In this document: piece by piece, positions 28,619-37,087 of the stretch | Layout: each line of letters opens with the position of its first letter | Numbering within the stretch: the stretch's first letter is position 1 | Source: JAEUIT01 sp044220875 | GTDB lineage: Bacteria > Planctomycetota > Phycisphaerae > Phycisphaerales > SM1A02 | NCBI GenBank assembly: GCA_044220875.1 | Contig: JBGAQH010000007.1 | Coordinates: 132,096 to 196,095 of the forward strand | Reading direction: 5' to 3' | DNA: 64,000 bases | The notes under the pieces: model-generated | What the model saw: the letters and a program-made list of their open reading frames with translations, nothing else | The model's database searches: none | What the model was told of the DNA's origin: nothing | Program-made: the position numbers and the translations under genes

Positions 28619-29920
28619 GTGGCCCGACGAACGACTCCGAAGGACCGAGGGAGCACGCCCGAACGCAGCGCTTCCCGATCGAATGCAGCCTCTCGCGCGG
28701 AAAGTCGGTCGACCGCTGGCGGCGCGGCGAGCGAGATTGCTGTCGGACTGATCGGCACGAAGTTCATGGGCCGGGCCCACGCCAACGCCTGGTCGCAGGC
28801 CGGACGCTTCTTCGACCTCCCGCAGCGGATTCGGCTCCAGTCGGTGGCCGGCCGCAACGCGGGCGAGACCGCCGCCTTCGCCGAGCGCTGGGGCTTCGCG
28901 GCCTCGACCGACCGTTGGCGTTCGCTGGTCGATGATCCGGCGATCCGGCTTGTGGACGTGCTGACCCCCAACCACCTCCACGCGGAGATGTCGATCGCGG
29001 CGCTCGAGGCGGGCAAGGACGTCGCCTGCGAGAAGCCGCTGGCCGGAACGCTTGAGGACGGGAAGGCGATGGCCAAGGCCGCCCGCGCCGCCGCGAAGCG
29101 CGGGCAGAGGACCTTCGTCTGGTTCAACTATCGTCGCTGTCCCGCCGTCGCGTTCGCCCGACAGATCATCGCCGAGGGGCGACTCGGGCGCATCTACCAC
29201 GTGCGGGCGAGTTACCTCCAGGATTGGGGCAAGGCGAGCACGCCGCTCCTCTGGCGCTTTCAGGCCGATCAGGCCGGCTCCGGCGCCCACGGCGACCTGA
29301 ACGCCCACATCATCGACATGGCCCGCTTCCTCACCGGCGATGAGATCAGCGAGGTCGTCGGCTCGATCGAGGAGACCTTCGTGAAGGAACGGGCGGTGAT
29401 CGACGCGGCCGCGGGGGGCGCGATCGCGGGCAAGGGGGCGAAGACGACCAGGCGCACCGGGAAGTCGACCGTCGACGACGCCGTTCTCTTCCTCGCCCGC
29501 TTCGCCGGCGGCGCCGTCGCCAGCTTCGAGGCGACGCGGCTCGCCACCGGCAACCAGAACAGGAACCAGATCGAGATCAATGGCGAGAGGGGCTCGATCA
29601 AGTTCGACTTCGAGCGCATGAACGAACTGTTATGGTGGGACGACACGCTGCCGAGCGCTCTCCGCGGCTGGTCGCGGATCATGTGCACCAACGGCGGCGA
29701 CCATCCCTATGCGAGCGCCTATTGGCCGGCGGCGCATCTCATCGGCTACGAGCACGGCTTCGTGAGCATGGCCGCGGACATCGTCCTGGCGATGGCCGGC
29801 AAGAAGCCGGTGGTGGCGCTGCCCGACTTCGACGACGCGCTGAAGACCCAGGCGGTCCTCGAGGCGGCGATCCGCTCGGCCCGGGAACGCCGGCCCGTGG
29901 CGCTGCGCGAGCTGTTGTAG
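28619..29920 (+). CDS. Gfo/Idh/MocA-family oxidoreductase
   Basis: A 433-residue NAD(P)-dependent oxidoreductase. The GTG at 28619 is preferred over the ATG at 28613 because AAGGAG (28607-28612) is six bases ahead of the GTG but touches the ATG. After 35 low-complexity residues the Rossmann domain begins: IAVGLIGTKFMGRAHANAWS. VDVLTPNHLHAEMSIAALEA and the signature VACEKPLAG follow. The C-terminal domain (FNYRRCPAVAFARQIIAEGR, GSGAHGDLNAHIIDMARFLT) carries the substrate site with the conserved His pattern. The substrate is probably a sugar or inositol derivative. Confidence 0.88.
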   Translation: MARRTTPKDRGSTPERSASRSNAASRAESRSTAGGAASEIAVGLIGTKFMGRAHANAWSQAGRFFDLPQRIRLQSVAGRNAGETAAFAERWGFAASTDRWRSLVDDPAIRLVDVLTPNHLHAEMSIAALEAGKDVACEKPLAGTLEDGKAMAKAARAAAKRGQRTFVWFNYRRCPAVAFARQIIAEGRLGRIYHVRASYLQDWGKASTPLLWRFQADQAGSGAHGDLNAHIIDMARFLTGDEISEVVGSIEETFVKERAVIDAAAGGAIAGKGAKTTRRTGKSTVDDAVLFLARFAGGAVASFEATRLATGNQNRNQIEINGERGSIKFDFERMNELLWWDDTLPSALRGWSRIMCTNGGDHPYASAYWPAAHLIGYEHGFVSMAADIVLAMAGKKPVVALPDFDDALKTQAVLEAAIRSARERRPVALRELL

Positions 29921-29924
29921 GGGA

Positions 29925-30061
29925 TTCAACACAGAGGCACAGAGGGCACAGAGGTGCACAGAGACGAGCAGGAGAAGGGGGCACGCGCTTCGGCATGAGT
30001 GCGAAGCCCCTTGGCCCCTCTACTCTGTGGCCCTCTGTGTCCTCTGTGCCTCTGTGTTGAA
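29925..30061. repeat. CACAGAG-rich palindromic element, copy 1
   Basis: The left arm starts TTCAACACAGAGGCACAGAG (29925) and continues with further CACAGAG units to about 29974. The right arm is its inverted counterpart, ending CTCTGTGCCTCTGTGTTGAA at 30061. The centre is 50 unique bases. The element fills the gap between the oxidoreductase stop and tyrS. A second copy lies after tyrS. Peptides like NTEAQRTQR come from translating it and are not real proteins. Confidence 0.8.
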
Positions 30062-30075
30062 GTCTCGCCCCCTGC

Positions 30076-30081
30076 TATAAC
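30076..30081 (+). promoter_or_regulatory. Candidate -10 element of tyrS
   Basis: TATAAC ends seven bases before the tyrS ATG. TTGAAG at the edge of the palindromic element (30057-30062) is 13 bases upstream, too close for a normal -35. No Shine-Dalgarno is present. Confidence 0.5.
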
Positions 30082-30088
30082 CCGCACC

Positions 30089-31384
30089 ATGACGCCGTTT
30101 CTTGATGAACTCCGCTGGCGCGGGCTTTTGGCCCAGACCACGTCCGATGCGATTCCTGCGTACCTCGCCAGTGGGTCGCGCGTCGCCTATGCGGGGTTCG
30201 ATCCGACCGCGGACAGTCTGACGATCGGCAACCTCATCCCGATGATGATGCTTGCCCACTTCCAGCGCTGCGGGCACAAGCCGATCGCGCTGATGGGCGG
30301 CGGCACGGGGCTGATTGGCGATCCAAGCGGCAAGAGCGCCGAGCGGCAGTTGCAGACCTTCGAACAGGTGCAGGCCAAAGTCGACGCGATCGGCAACGTC
30401 TTCGCCCGTGTCATGGACTTCTCGGGGCCCCGCGCGGCGGTCGTCCTCAACAACGCCGACTGGTTGCGGAAGCTGAGCTTCATCGACGTCCTGCGCGACG
30501 TCGGCAAGCACTTCTCGGTCAACATGATGATCCAGAAGGAGTCGGTCGCCGCCCGGCTCAACACCCGCGAACAGGGGATCTCCTACACCGAGTTCTCCTA
30601 CATGATCCTGCAGGCGTATGACTTCCTGCATCTCCATCGCACCCACGGCTGCACGGTGCAGATGGGCGGCAGCGACCAGTTCGGCAACATCGTCGCGGGC
30701 ATTGACCTGATTCGCCGATCGGGCGGCCGCGACGAGGAGGAGCAGGAGATCCTCGCCTGCGGCATCACCGCGCCGCTGGTGACCAAGGCCGACGGCGGCA
30801 AGATCGGCAAGACCGAGAGCGGCGCGATCTGGCTCAGCGCCCACCGCACCAGTCCCTACGCCTTCTACCAGTTCTGGCTGAACGCCAGCGACGCCGACGT
30901 CAAGAACTTCCTCCGCTGGTACACGTTCCTCACCCGCGAGGAGATCGAGGCCCTCGACCACGCGGTCGCGACGAATCCCGGCGCCCGCGAGGCCCAGCGC
31001 ACGCTGGCCCGTGAGGTCGTCCGGATCCACCACGGTCCGACCGAGCTCGCGAAGGCCGAGGCCGCGGCGCAGGCGCTCTTCTCGGGCGACGTCCGCTCGC
31101 TCGAGCCGGCGATGCTCCGCGAGGTCTTCGCCGAGGTTCCGCGCTCGACGCATTCGATCACCGCGCTCGACGGCGAGGGGACGCCGCTTCTCGATCTCCT
31201 GCCCCAGACCTCGCTCGCGTCCAGCAAGCGCGAGGCGCGCGAGTTCCTCGCCAACGGCGCGGTGAGCGTCAACGGCGAGAAGGTCGGCCCCGAGCGACGG
31301 CTGACGAGGAGCGATCTGTTAGGTGACAGCCTCGCGCTCCTGCGGCGCGGCAAGAAGCAGTGGCACGCGACCGAGTGGCAGTGA
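30089..31384 (+). CDS. tyrS: Tyrosyl-tRNA synthetase
   Basis: A 431-residue class I synthetase charging tRNA-Tyr. Active-site motifs: VAYAGFDPTADSLTIGNLIP (HIGH-like region), LMGGGTGLIGDPSGKSAER, YTEFSYMILQAYDFLHL, MGGSDQFGNIVAGIDLIRR, and KIGKTESGAIWL (KMSKS-like). The C-terminal S4-type RNA-binding domain is SSKREAREFLANGAVSVNGE. The open frame extends upstream into the palindromic element, but the ATG at 30089 opens the conserved N-terminus. It stands alone between two palindromic elements, which could insulate or terminate its transcript. Confidence 0.97.
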   Translation: MTPFLDELRWRGLLAQTTSDAIPAYLASGSRVAYAGFDPTADSLTIGNLIPMMMLAHFQRCGHKPIALMGGGTGLIGDPSGKSAERQLQTFEQVQAKVDAIGNVFARVMDFSGPRAAVVLNNADWLRKLSFIDVLRDVGKHFSVNMMIQKESVAARLNTREQGISYTEFSYMILQAYDFLHLHRTHGCTVQMGGSDQFGNIVAGIDLIRRSGGRDEEEQEILACGITAPLVTKADGGKIGKTESGAIWLSAHRTSPYAFYQFWLNASDADVKNFLRWYTFLTREEIEALDHAVATNPGAREAQRTLAREVVRIHHGPTELAKAEAAAQALFSGDVRSLEPAMLREVFAEVPRSTHSITALDGEGTPLLDLLPQTSLASSKREAREFLANGAVSVNGEKVGPERRLTRSDLLGDSLALLRRGKKQWHATEWQ

Positions 31385-31686
31385 GGCCGGCTGTCTGCGC
31401 AATTCGGGGCCTGAGTTCAACACAGAGGCACAGAGAACACAGAGGTTCACAGAGCAGCGATGCGAGGCAGGACGAGGACCTTTGACGGCACGCGGGCCTG
31501 ACGTCCATCGCACGGCGGCGGGAGGTCGTGAGCGTTCTTCCTCGATCAAGCCCATTCGCCTGGCTGGCCGCATGACCGACGGCCTTTCCTGTCGCTCGCT
31601 TTCCCGATGCTCGCCTTCTCTGTGGCCCTCCGTGTTCTCTGTGCCTCTGTGTTGAGCCTGATTGAACGGCGCAGGGTCCGGGCCTC
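31385..31686. other. Intergenic region between tyrS and the YbbR gene
   Basis: About 300 bases between convergent genes. Nearly all of it is the second palindromic element and its 160-base centre. No coding sequence is supported; the open frames here are translations of the repeat. Confidence 0.6.
31416..31655. repeat. CACAGAG-rich palindromic element, copy 2
   Basis: The left arm TTCAACACAGAGGCACAGAG (from 31416) and the right arm ending CTCTGTGCCTCTGTGTTGA (31655) are the same as in copy 1. The arms span about 39 bases each. The centre is longer than in copy 1 (about 160 bases) and unrelated to it, so arms and not centre are conserved. Confidence 0.8.
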
Positions 31687-32721
31687 TCACCCGGCGCTCT
31701 TCGCCCGCTCGCGCACCGTGAGCCGGACCTCGGGCGAAGTCTCGGTCGACTCGCCGATGCGGAGGACGCTGACGCCCGGCGGCAGCATCCACATCTCGAC
31801 CCGCTTGCGGGTGACGCGGCGGGCGAGGTCGTCGGCGGTGAGGTGCACGAAGGCGAAGGCCTTGATGCGTCCCTCCTCGAGCTGTCGGATCGTCGCCGCC
31901 GGTCCCGTGACCTCGACGTCGCGCAGGTATTCGTTGCCGGACTCGATCGACACCTGATAGCCGTCGAGGTCGAGCGGCGGACCCGCAAGCTGCACCGGCA
32001 CGAGGCGCAGCAGCGTGCTCGCCGAGCGAGACTGCAGGGTGAAGGTCACCTTCGCGCGATCGGGGAGGATCCGCACCAGACGGGCCTGACCCTCGAGCGC
32101 CTCCGGCACGCGAAGGGCGACCTCGAGGACGTGGCGACGTCCCGGCTCCTGGGCGTTGGCCTGCGTGGTCGGCACGAACGCCTCGATCGAGGGATCCGAA
32201 CCGAGACCGCTCACGAGCGCCTTCGGAAGCGTCACCTTGGCCATCGTCGGCGAGACCTCGGCCGCGCCGTTGAGCTGCACGCCGGGAATCACCGGCAGGA
32301 TCTTCGCCTCGACCGTGATCGTCTCCATCACCTCGATCGAGGTCGATGCGGGCACGGCGCCGATGGCGACGACGCCGAGCGAGGTGAGCTCCTCGGAGCG
32401 ATTGATGGCGCCGGCGATGTCGACGGTGTGCGGCCCGGGCGAGGCCGGCACCTCCGGCCGTCCGGTGCGCAGCGTGATCGTCTTGCCGCTCAGGCGATCG
32501 GCGGCCCGCTCGAGCTCGTGCCGCGCGCCCTGCACGTCGAGACTCACCGCGATCGGCTCGGCGGGGGTGACGATGGTCCGCTCCGCGTCCCCCGGCACGA
32601 AGAGGACTAACACTTCGACCGTCGAGGTCTCGCGCGTCTGCCCCGCGGCCCAGAGCCAGAGGAGAAGCGAGACGACGGTGACCACCGCGATGTTGGCCAG
32701 CATGGGACGAAGGCCGCTCAT
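31687..32721 (-). CDS. YbbR-domain protein (CdaR-like)
   Basis: A 344-residue protein anchored by one N-terminal helix (LANIAVVTVVSLLLWLWAAG) with the rest outside the cytoplasm. It contains three to four YbbR-like beta domains, for example VSLDVQGARHELERAADRLS, TITVEAKILPVIPGVQLNGA and PVQLAGPPLDLDGYQVSIES followed by VEVTGPAATIRQL. Its ATG overlaps the stop of cdaA (ATGA at 32718-32721), so the pair is translationally coupled. In Firmicutes the equivalent CdaR binds and regulates the diadenylate cyclase CdaA; the same role is inferred here. Confidence 0.85.
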   Translation of the reverse strand: MSGLRPMLANIAVVTVVSLLLWLWAAGQTRETSTVEVLVLFVPGDAERTIVTPAEPIAVSLDVQGARHELERAADRLSGKTITLRTGRPEVPASPGPHTVDIAGAINRSEELTSLGVVAIGAVPASTSIEVMETITVEAKILPVIPGVQLNGAAEVSPTMAKVTLPKALVSGLGSDPSIEAFVPTTQANAQEPGRRHVLEVALRVPEALEGQARLVRILPDRAKVTFTLQSRSASTLLRLVPVQLAGPPLDLDGYQVSIESGNEYLRDVEVTGPAATIRQLEEGRIKAFAFVHLTADDLARRVTRKRVEMWMLPPGVSVLRIGESTETSPEVRLTVRERAKSAG

Positions 32722-33563
32722 GCCGCGTTCTCCGACTTGAGGGTGGTCGAGGATGCCGCCGCCGCGTCCGCCGCCTCGCTCTCGAGGACGACCACGAGCT
32801 TCTCCTTCACCGCATCGCGGGCGATGGGCCCGGAGAGCTGGCCGCGATGGGCGATGCGGATCGAGCCGGTCTCCTCGCTCACGATGACGACGACGCAGTC
32901 GGTGTCGACGGTCGCGCCGAGTCCGGCGCGGTGTCGGGCGCCGAGTTGCGACGGGACCGAGCCCTCCTCGGCGAGGGGAAGCTGCATCCCGGCGCACCAG
33001 ATCCGACCGCCGCGGATGACCGTCGCGAGATCGTGGAGCGGGTTGTTCGGCCAGAAGATGCTCTGGAGGAGCGGCGCGGTGAGCTTCGCGTCAAGCTCCG
33101 TGCCGCCCTCGGTGAGCGTTCCGAGCGGCACGCTCTTCTCGATGACGATGAGGGCGCCGAAGCGGCTGCGGCTGAGGACCTCGACGGCCTCGGCCACCTC
33201 GCCGGCCAGCGTGCTGGTCTGGCCGCGATTGCGGCCGAAGAGCCTGGTCTGTCCGAGCCGCGACATCGCCTGGCGGATCTCCGGCTGGAAGACGACGACG
33301 AGCGAGATGACCAGGAAGATCAGGACCTGGTCGGCGAGAAACCGAAGGCGACCGAAGGTGTCGGTGCCGCCGACCTGGGCGAGCACCCGGACCGCCAGGG
33401 CCACGAGTCCGACGACGAGGGCGAAGCCCTTGATCGCGCCGGCGCCGCGGGTGTTCCGCAGGAAGCGGACGATCATCCAGACGAAGATCCAGATGACGCC
33501 GATCTCCAGCGCCACTTCCCACGGGCTGTAGCCACGGAAAAGGCTCTGAAGGATGCTCGACAT
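32718..33563 (-). CDS. cdaA: Membrane diadenylate cyclase (CdaA-like)
   Basis: A 281-residue protein with three N-terminal membrane helices (VALEIGVIWIFVWMIVRFLR, GFALVVGLVALAVRVLA, VLIFLVISLVVVFQPE) and a DAC/DisA_N domain that makes c-di-AMP. The catalytic RHR motif is present in QLGARHRAGLGATV, with VVVIVSEETGSIRIAHRG after it. The usual DGA motif reads DLA (NPLHDLATVIRGGRI): the metal-binding Asp is kept but Gly is replaced by Leu. It heads an operon with the YbbR-domain protein. TATCAT lies eight bases before the ATG at 33563. Confidence 0.88.
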   Translation of the reverse strand: MSSILQSLFRGYSPWEVALEIGVIWIFVWMIVRFLRNTRGAGAIKGFALVVGLVALAVRVLAQVGGTDTFGRLRFLADQVLIFLVISLVVVFQPEIRQAMSRLGQTRLFGRNRGQTSTLAGEVAEAVEVLSRSRFGALIVIEKSVPLGTLTEGGTELDAKLTAPLLQSIFWPNNPLHDLATVIRGGRIWCAGMQLPLAEEGSVPSQLGARHRAGLGATVDTDCVVVIVSEETGSIRIAHRGQLSGPIARDAVKEKLVVVLESEAADAAAASSTTLKSENAA

Positions 33564-33571
33564 CGTTGGCG

Positions 33572-33577
33572 ATGATA
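33572..33577 (-). promoter_or_regulatory. Candidate -10 element of cdaA
   Basis: TATCAT on the minus strand ends eight bases before the cdaA ATG. An identical TATCAT faces the opposite way at 33603-33608, so the two divergent genes may share a compact promoter region. Confidence 0.4.
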
Positions 33578-33602
33578 CAGGCCGATCGCGCGTTCCGTCC
33601 CG

Positions 33603-33608
33603 TATCAT
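33603..33608 (+). promoter_or_regulatory. Candidate -10 element of the divergent gene at 33616
   Basis: TATCAT ends seven bases before the ATG at 33616, with no Shine-Dalgarno between. The arrangement mirrors the cdaA side. Confidence 0.4.
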
Positions 33609-33615
33609 CGGGTCC

Positions 33616-34233
33616 ATGTCCCGACTCTCCGGCTCCTATGACCTCGGACGCGCCACCGGCGTCTGCGCAGCCACTGGCGACACGCTTGAACAGGGCGCCC
33701 CGTGCGTCATCGCATTGGCCGAGGTCGACGATCCGCAGACCGCGAACGCGGGCACGCCTTCGGGCCTCTTCCTCCGGCGGCTCGAGTACTCGTTGGCCGC
33801 ATGGAACGGCGGGGCCAGGCCACGCGGGCTCTTCTGCTTCTGGCGCACGACCTGGACCGGCGGGCAGCAGCGCACGATGTTCGTCGACAACGAGACGCTC
33901 CTGGACCTCTTCCTGCGCCTCGAGTCGGACGAGCGACCGCAGCGGCAGGCCTTCCGTTTCGTCCTCACCCTCTTCCTCGTTCGCAAGAAGCTCCTTCGCG
34001 TCGTCGGCCAGCGGCGTGAGCCGATGCCCGAGCGCGGTGCCCACGACGGCACGGACGCCCCCTCCGACGCAAGCTCGTCGCCGCCCCGCGAGCGCGAGTA
34101 CTGGCTCGTCGCCATGCGCGGCACCGAGCCGACGGCCCCGCCGATCGCGGTGCTCAATCCGCGGCTGAAGGACGAGGACATCGAGGAAATCGCAGGTCAG
34201 CTCAGCGAGATCATGTCGGGAGAGGTCGGCTGA
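33616..34233 (+). CDS. Conserved-looking protein of unknown function
   Basis: A 205-residue cytoplasmic protein. The start YDLGRATGVCAATGDTLEQG resembles a zinc-ribbon or treble-clef edge but has only one Cys there. YSLAAWNGGARPRGLFCFWR, DNETLLDLFLRLESDE, FRFVLTLFLVRKKLLRVVGQ and EYWLVAMRGTE follow, ending in an acidic helix (LKDEDIEEIAGQLSEIMSG). I do not recognise a named family. Its TGA overlaps the next ATG by one base (TGATG), coupling it to the lipoprotein gene. Confidence 0.75.
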   Translation: MSRLSGSYDLGRATGVCAATGDTLEQGAPCVIALAEVDDPQTANAGTPSGLFLRRLEYSLAAWNGGARPRGLFCFWRTTWTGGQQRTMFVDNETLLDLFLRLESDERPQRQAFRFVLTLFLVRKKLLRVVGQRREPMPERGAHDGTDAPSDASSSPPREREYWLVAMRGTEPTAPPIAVLNPRLKDEDIEEIAGQLSEIMSGEVG

Positions 34234-35303
34234 TGGACAGGCGTGCGGCCAGGACCATCGGACTCGGCGGGATGTGGGTCATCGCCAGCCTGGCGAGTGC
34301 TCTCGGCGGCTGCGCGACGGACCGTTCGGGCGAAGCGGGAAATCCCGGCGGCGATGGACCGTCGCCGGCCGTGGCTCCGCGCGAACCGGATGGCTCCGTC
34401 GAAGAGGGGACGCCACACACGGCGGCCCTGCCTCCAGCGCCCGCACCCGCTCCCTCGCCGGCCTATCTCACCGCCGTCGAGCGGCAGGCCCTGCGACTCC
34501 GCCGTCTTCAGTTCCTCGAGGCTCGCGGCACCGTCGAATTTCGTTGGCGCGACGAGAAGGGCAATCACTTTGAACAGGGCGACATCGACCTGTACCTGAT
34601 TCTCCCCAACAAGACCGGCTTCAACATCTCGAAGCTCGGGGAGCGATTCGCGTGGATCGGCTCTGACGCGGAGCAGTGGTGGATCTTCCTCCTGAAGGAG
34701 AAGCCGACCTCGGTCCTGGTGCAGACATGGGCCGAATCGACCGAGTCGATTTGGGGCGAGGGCATGTCGGTCGTCTCGCCGAAGGCGCTCCTGCAGTTGG
34801 CCGGTTTCTCGCCCCTGCCCGACGCGAGTAGGGTGACGGTCGTTGAGGACGCAGCCGCCAAGACGATCGTGGTCGAGACGAAGAGCCACCCCGACGCGAA
34901 TGCCGACGCCAATGCCGACGCCAATGTCGACGGCGCTGCAGAACCTCGCCTCCGCTGGACGCTCGAGGCCTCGAGCGCCTTTCCGACCAAGGTCGAGGTA
35001 CTCGACGGCGCGGGGAGCGTGATTGCCACCGGCGTGCTCGAGAACTACGTCTCCGCGGCGCTTGAGGGAGTGCCGCCGGGGGACTTTCCGTGGGTGCCCC
35101 GTCAGATCACGATTCGTCGGGCCGACGGTGGCGGCGAGCTGAAGATCTCGCTCGAGCGGCAGAGCGCCAGCGGCGAACGGCTTCAGCCTCGCTACTTCGA
35201 CTTCAGCGAGCTGCGCCGGGCCTTCCATCCCGACGAGATCTATACCCGGGTCACCCCGCAGCCGGTCCATCCCTCGTCCGATGCGACGGGAACGCGACCG
35301 TGA
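34233..35303 (+). CDS. Putative lipoprotein, LolA-like beta fold
   Basis: A 356-residue protein with a lipoprotein signal (GLGGMWVIASLASALGGC; lipobox ALGGC). A Pro/Ala-rich spacer leads to a beta-rich domain: ARGTVEFRWRDEKGNHFEQG, DIDLYLILPNKTGFNISKLG, FAWIGSDAEQWWIFLL. The pattern of long strands with a Trp-rich edge recalls outer-membrane lipoprotein carriers, but this is an inference. A 12-base tandem repeat encodes DANADANADANV at about residues 221-232. It sits between two overlapping genes (TGATG upstream, GTGA downstream), so all three are probably made together. Confidence 0.7.
   Translation: MDRRAARTIGLGGMWVIASLASALGGCATDRSGEAGNPGGDGPSPAVAPREPDGSVEEGTPHTAALPPAPAPAPSPAYLTAVERQALRLRRLQFLEARGTVEFRWRDEKGNHFEQGDIDLYLILPNKTGFNISKLGERFAWIGSDAEQWWIFLLKEKPTSVLVQTWAESTESIWGEGMSVVSPKALLQLAGFSPLPDASRVTVVEDAAAKTIVVETKSHPDANADANADANVDGAAEPRLRWTLEASSAFPTKVEVLDGAGSVIATGVLENYVSAALEGVPPGDFPWVPRQITIRRADGGGELKISLERQSASGERLQPRYFDFSELRRAFHPDEIYTRVTPQPVHPSSDATGTRP
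34893..34928 (+). repeat. 12-bp tandem repeat, three copies, inside the lipoprotein gene
   Basis: Units GACGCGAATGCC, GACGCCAATGCC and GACGCCAATGTC encode Asp-Ala-Asn-Ala three times. The length stays in frame, so copy number could vary without breaking the protein. Confidence 0.85.
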
Positions 35304-37087
35304 GCCCGCGCCGATTCGGGTTGATGATGGTGGCGCTTGCGGCGCTGGGGATGGCCCTCGCTTCCGCTGCCCGCGCCGAGCACACGCCGCCCCTTCTCGT
35401 GGCGACGGCGCCGGCGGGGGGTGATCGGATCGGTACCGAACATCTCTGGATCCTGCTCTGGCAACCGAAGGGCACGACGGGGGGACGGTCGTCGAGCGGC
35501 TTCGGGTCTGGTTCATCGTCTGGCCCATCCAGCGGCCCATTGGGCGGCCCGTCCAGCGGGGGATCCGATTTCGCCGCGAAGCTCCTCCACTCGCCGCCGG
35601 AAAACCCCGGGGCCATTCGGGTGGTCGCGGAGCACGCCGTCATGCCGATCGCCATGACCGCGTATGCCGACCGGGTCTGGCTGGTGCTGCCGCCGACCTC
35701 CTCCTTTCCGAACTCGCGCGATGTCGTGATGCACCGGATCGAGTGGAACCTCGCCACCAAGCAGAGTTTCGCTCAGCCTGCGGCGGGGCTTCTCCTGCCG
35801 AGCCTCCCCAGTGACGGTGACCTGGTCGGCTTCGCGGCCGATGCCCATGGCGTATGGGCCCTCATTCCCGCCTCGCCCGCAGCCCAGCGCGGCGTCCAGC
35901 GCGAAGGGGCGAGCGAGGCCGGGCGGCGCGAGGCGAACCTTTATTACCTCAGCCATGAGATGCGGAGCGGCGCCTGGCAGCAGGTCGATCTGCCGCGCGA
36001 ACTGGTCCTGGCCGACGGGTTGGCCCGAGGTCCGCAGGGGGTCGCGGTGCTCGCGCCGATCGGCGGGCGGGAGCGATCGGACGCCGGCAGGCCCGACGCG
36101 GCGCGATCCGAGGCGGGCACGCGCATCGGTCTGCCGACGCTGACCGGCGGATTGGTCGGGGATCGGCTCAGTGCGGTCTGGCAGCTCGATGAGGTCTCCG
36201 TGCCGCGCCGTTCGGGCGGTCACATGGTGCAGTGGATGGACGCCGGCGGCCGCTGGGCCTTCGTCGAGCGCCGCTCGGATGCGCCGCGCACCGTCGACCT
36301 TCGATATTGGCTCGATGGTCGGATCCTCCCGTGGACGAACATCTCCTTCGACCAGGAGGGATGGGCGGTCAGCGCCGCCGGCGCCGGGGCCGTCGCCATC
36401 CAACTCCGCGAGTCGCAGGCCTCCCGGGACGGCAAGCAATTGCCGGCCGTCGAGCGGGCCCACATCGGTACGAGCGTTGACGGCCAGGACCCGCCCTTCG
36501 TGCGGCTCACCCCGCCGGGCTTCGGCGCCGCGGCGTGGATCCACGTGCCGCTCCTCATGATGATGGCGATGGGCGCGCTCATGATCTTCGCCTTCGTCCG
36601 GGTCATCGCCGCCCCGGAGGAGGCCCGCGAGCCGCTCGACGTGCCGGCCCTCGCACTCCACCGACGCGTTGGCGCCTTGGCGATCGATCTCGTTCCGCCG
36701 GCGGTCGTGGTCATGCTCCTCATGCGGGTGACGCCGGCCGAACTCCTGCAGCTTCCCTCCTGGACCGTGGATCTCCCGCGGTCGCTGCCGGCGATCCTCG
36801 TGATCGCGGGGCTCTGCATCCACACCGCCATCGCCGAATGGATCAGCGGGACGACGCTCGGCAAGCGACTGGCCGGCGCGGTGGTGGTGAGCGCCGACGG
36901 ATCGCCCCCTCGGCTCTTCCAGGTCCTTCTCCGGAGCGCGTTCAAGGCCCTGGTCCTCGCCGCTCCCATCCTCTCGGTCTTCATGCTCTTCCAGCGCGAC
37001 CGGCGGGGGATTGGGGACATCGCCTCCGGCACAGTGGTCATCGACACCCACCCGGCGTCCGGCGAGCCGCTCGAACACGACGAGTAG
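35300..37087 (+). CDS. RDD-family membrane protein with exported N-terminal domain
   Basis: A 595-residue protein. The GTG at 35300 overlaps the TGA of the lipoprotein gene (GTGA) and opens a signal peptide (RRFGLMMVALAALGMALASA). Residues 25-405 are extracytoplasmic, beta-rich and perhaps propeller-like, with a Ser/Gly-rich stretch at 55-85. A membrane helix (IHVPLLMMMAMGALMIFAFV) leads to the RDD domain: LHRRVGALAIDLVPPAVVVM with the Arg and Asp, then TTLGKRLAGAVVVSADG and FQRDRRGIGDIASGTVVI. RDD proteins are poorly understood membrane proteins, some linked to ion transport. It ends the three-gene unit that starts at 33616. Confidence 0.8.
   Translation: MSPRRFGLMMVALAALGMALASAARAEHTPPLLVATAPAGGDRIGTEHLWILLWQPKGTTGGRSSSGFGSGSSSGPSSGPLGGPSSGGSDFAAKLLHSPPENPGAIRVVAEHAVMPIAMTAYADRVWLVLPPTSSFPNSRDVVMHRIEWNLATKQSFAQPAAGLLLPSLPSDGDLVGFAADAHGVWALIPASPAAQRGVQREGASEAGRREANLYYLSHEMRSGAWQQVDLPRELVLADGLARGPQGVAVLAPIGGRERSDAGRPDAARSEAGTRIGLPTLTGGLVGDRLSAVWQLDEVSVPRRSGGHMVQWMDAGGRWAFVERRSDAPRTVDLRYWLDGRILPWTNISFDQEGWAVSAAGAGAVAIQLRESQASRDGKQLPAVERAHIGTSVDGQDPPFVRLTPPGFGAAAWIHVPLLMMMAMGALMIFAFVRVIAAPEEAREPLDVPALALHRRVGALAIDLVPPAVVVMLLMRVTPAELLQLPSWTVDLPRSLPAILVIAGLCIHTAIAEWISGTTLGKRLAGAVVVSADGSPPRLFQVLLRSAFKALVLAAPILSVFMLFQRDRRGIGDIASGTVVIDTHPASGEPLEHDE

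Noticed and set aside
29999..31655. Open frames with NTEAQRTQR-type peptides
   Set aside because: They come from translating the CACAGAG palindromic repeats and do not continue as proteins.
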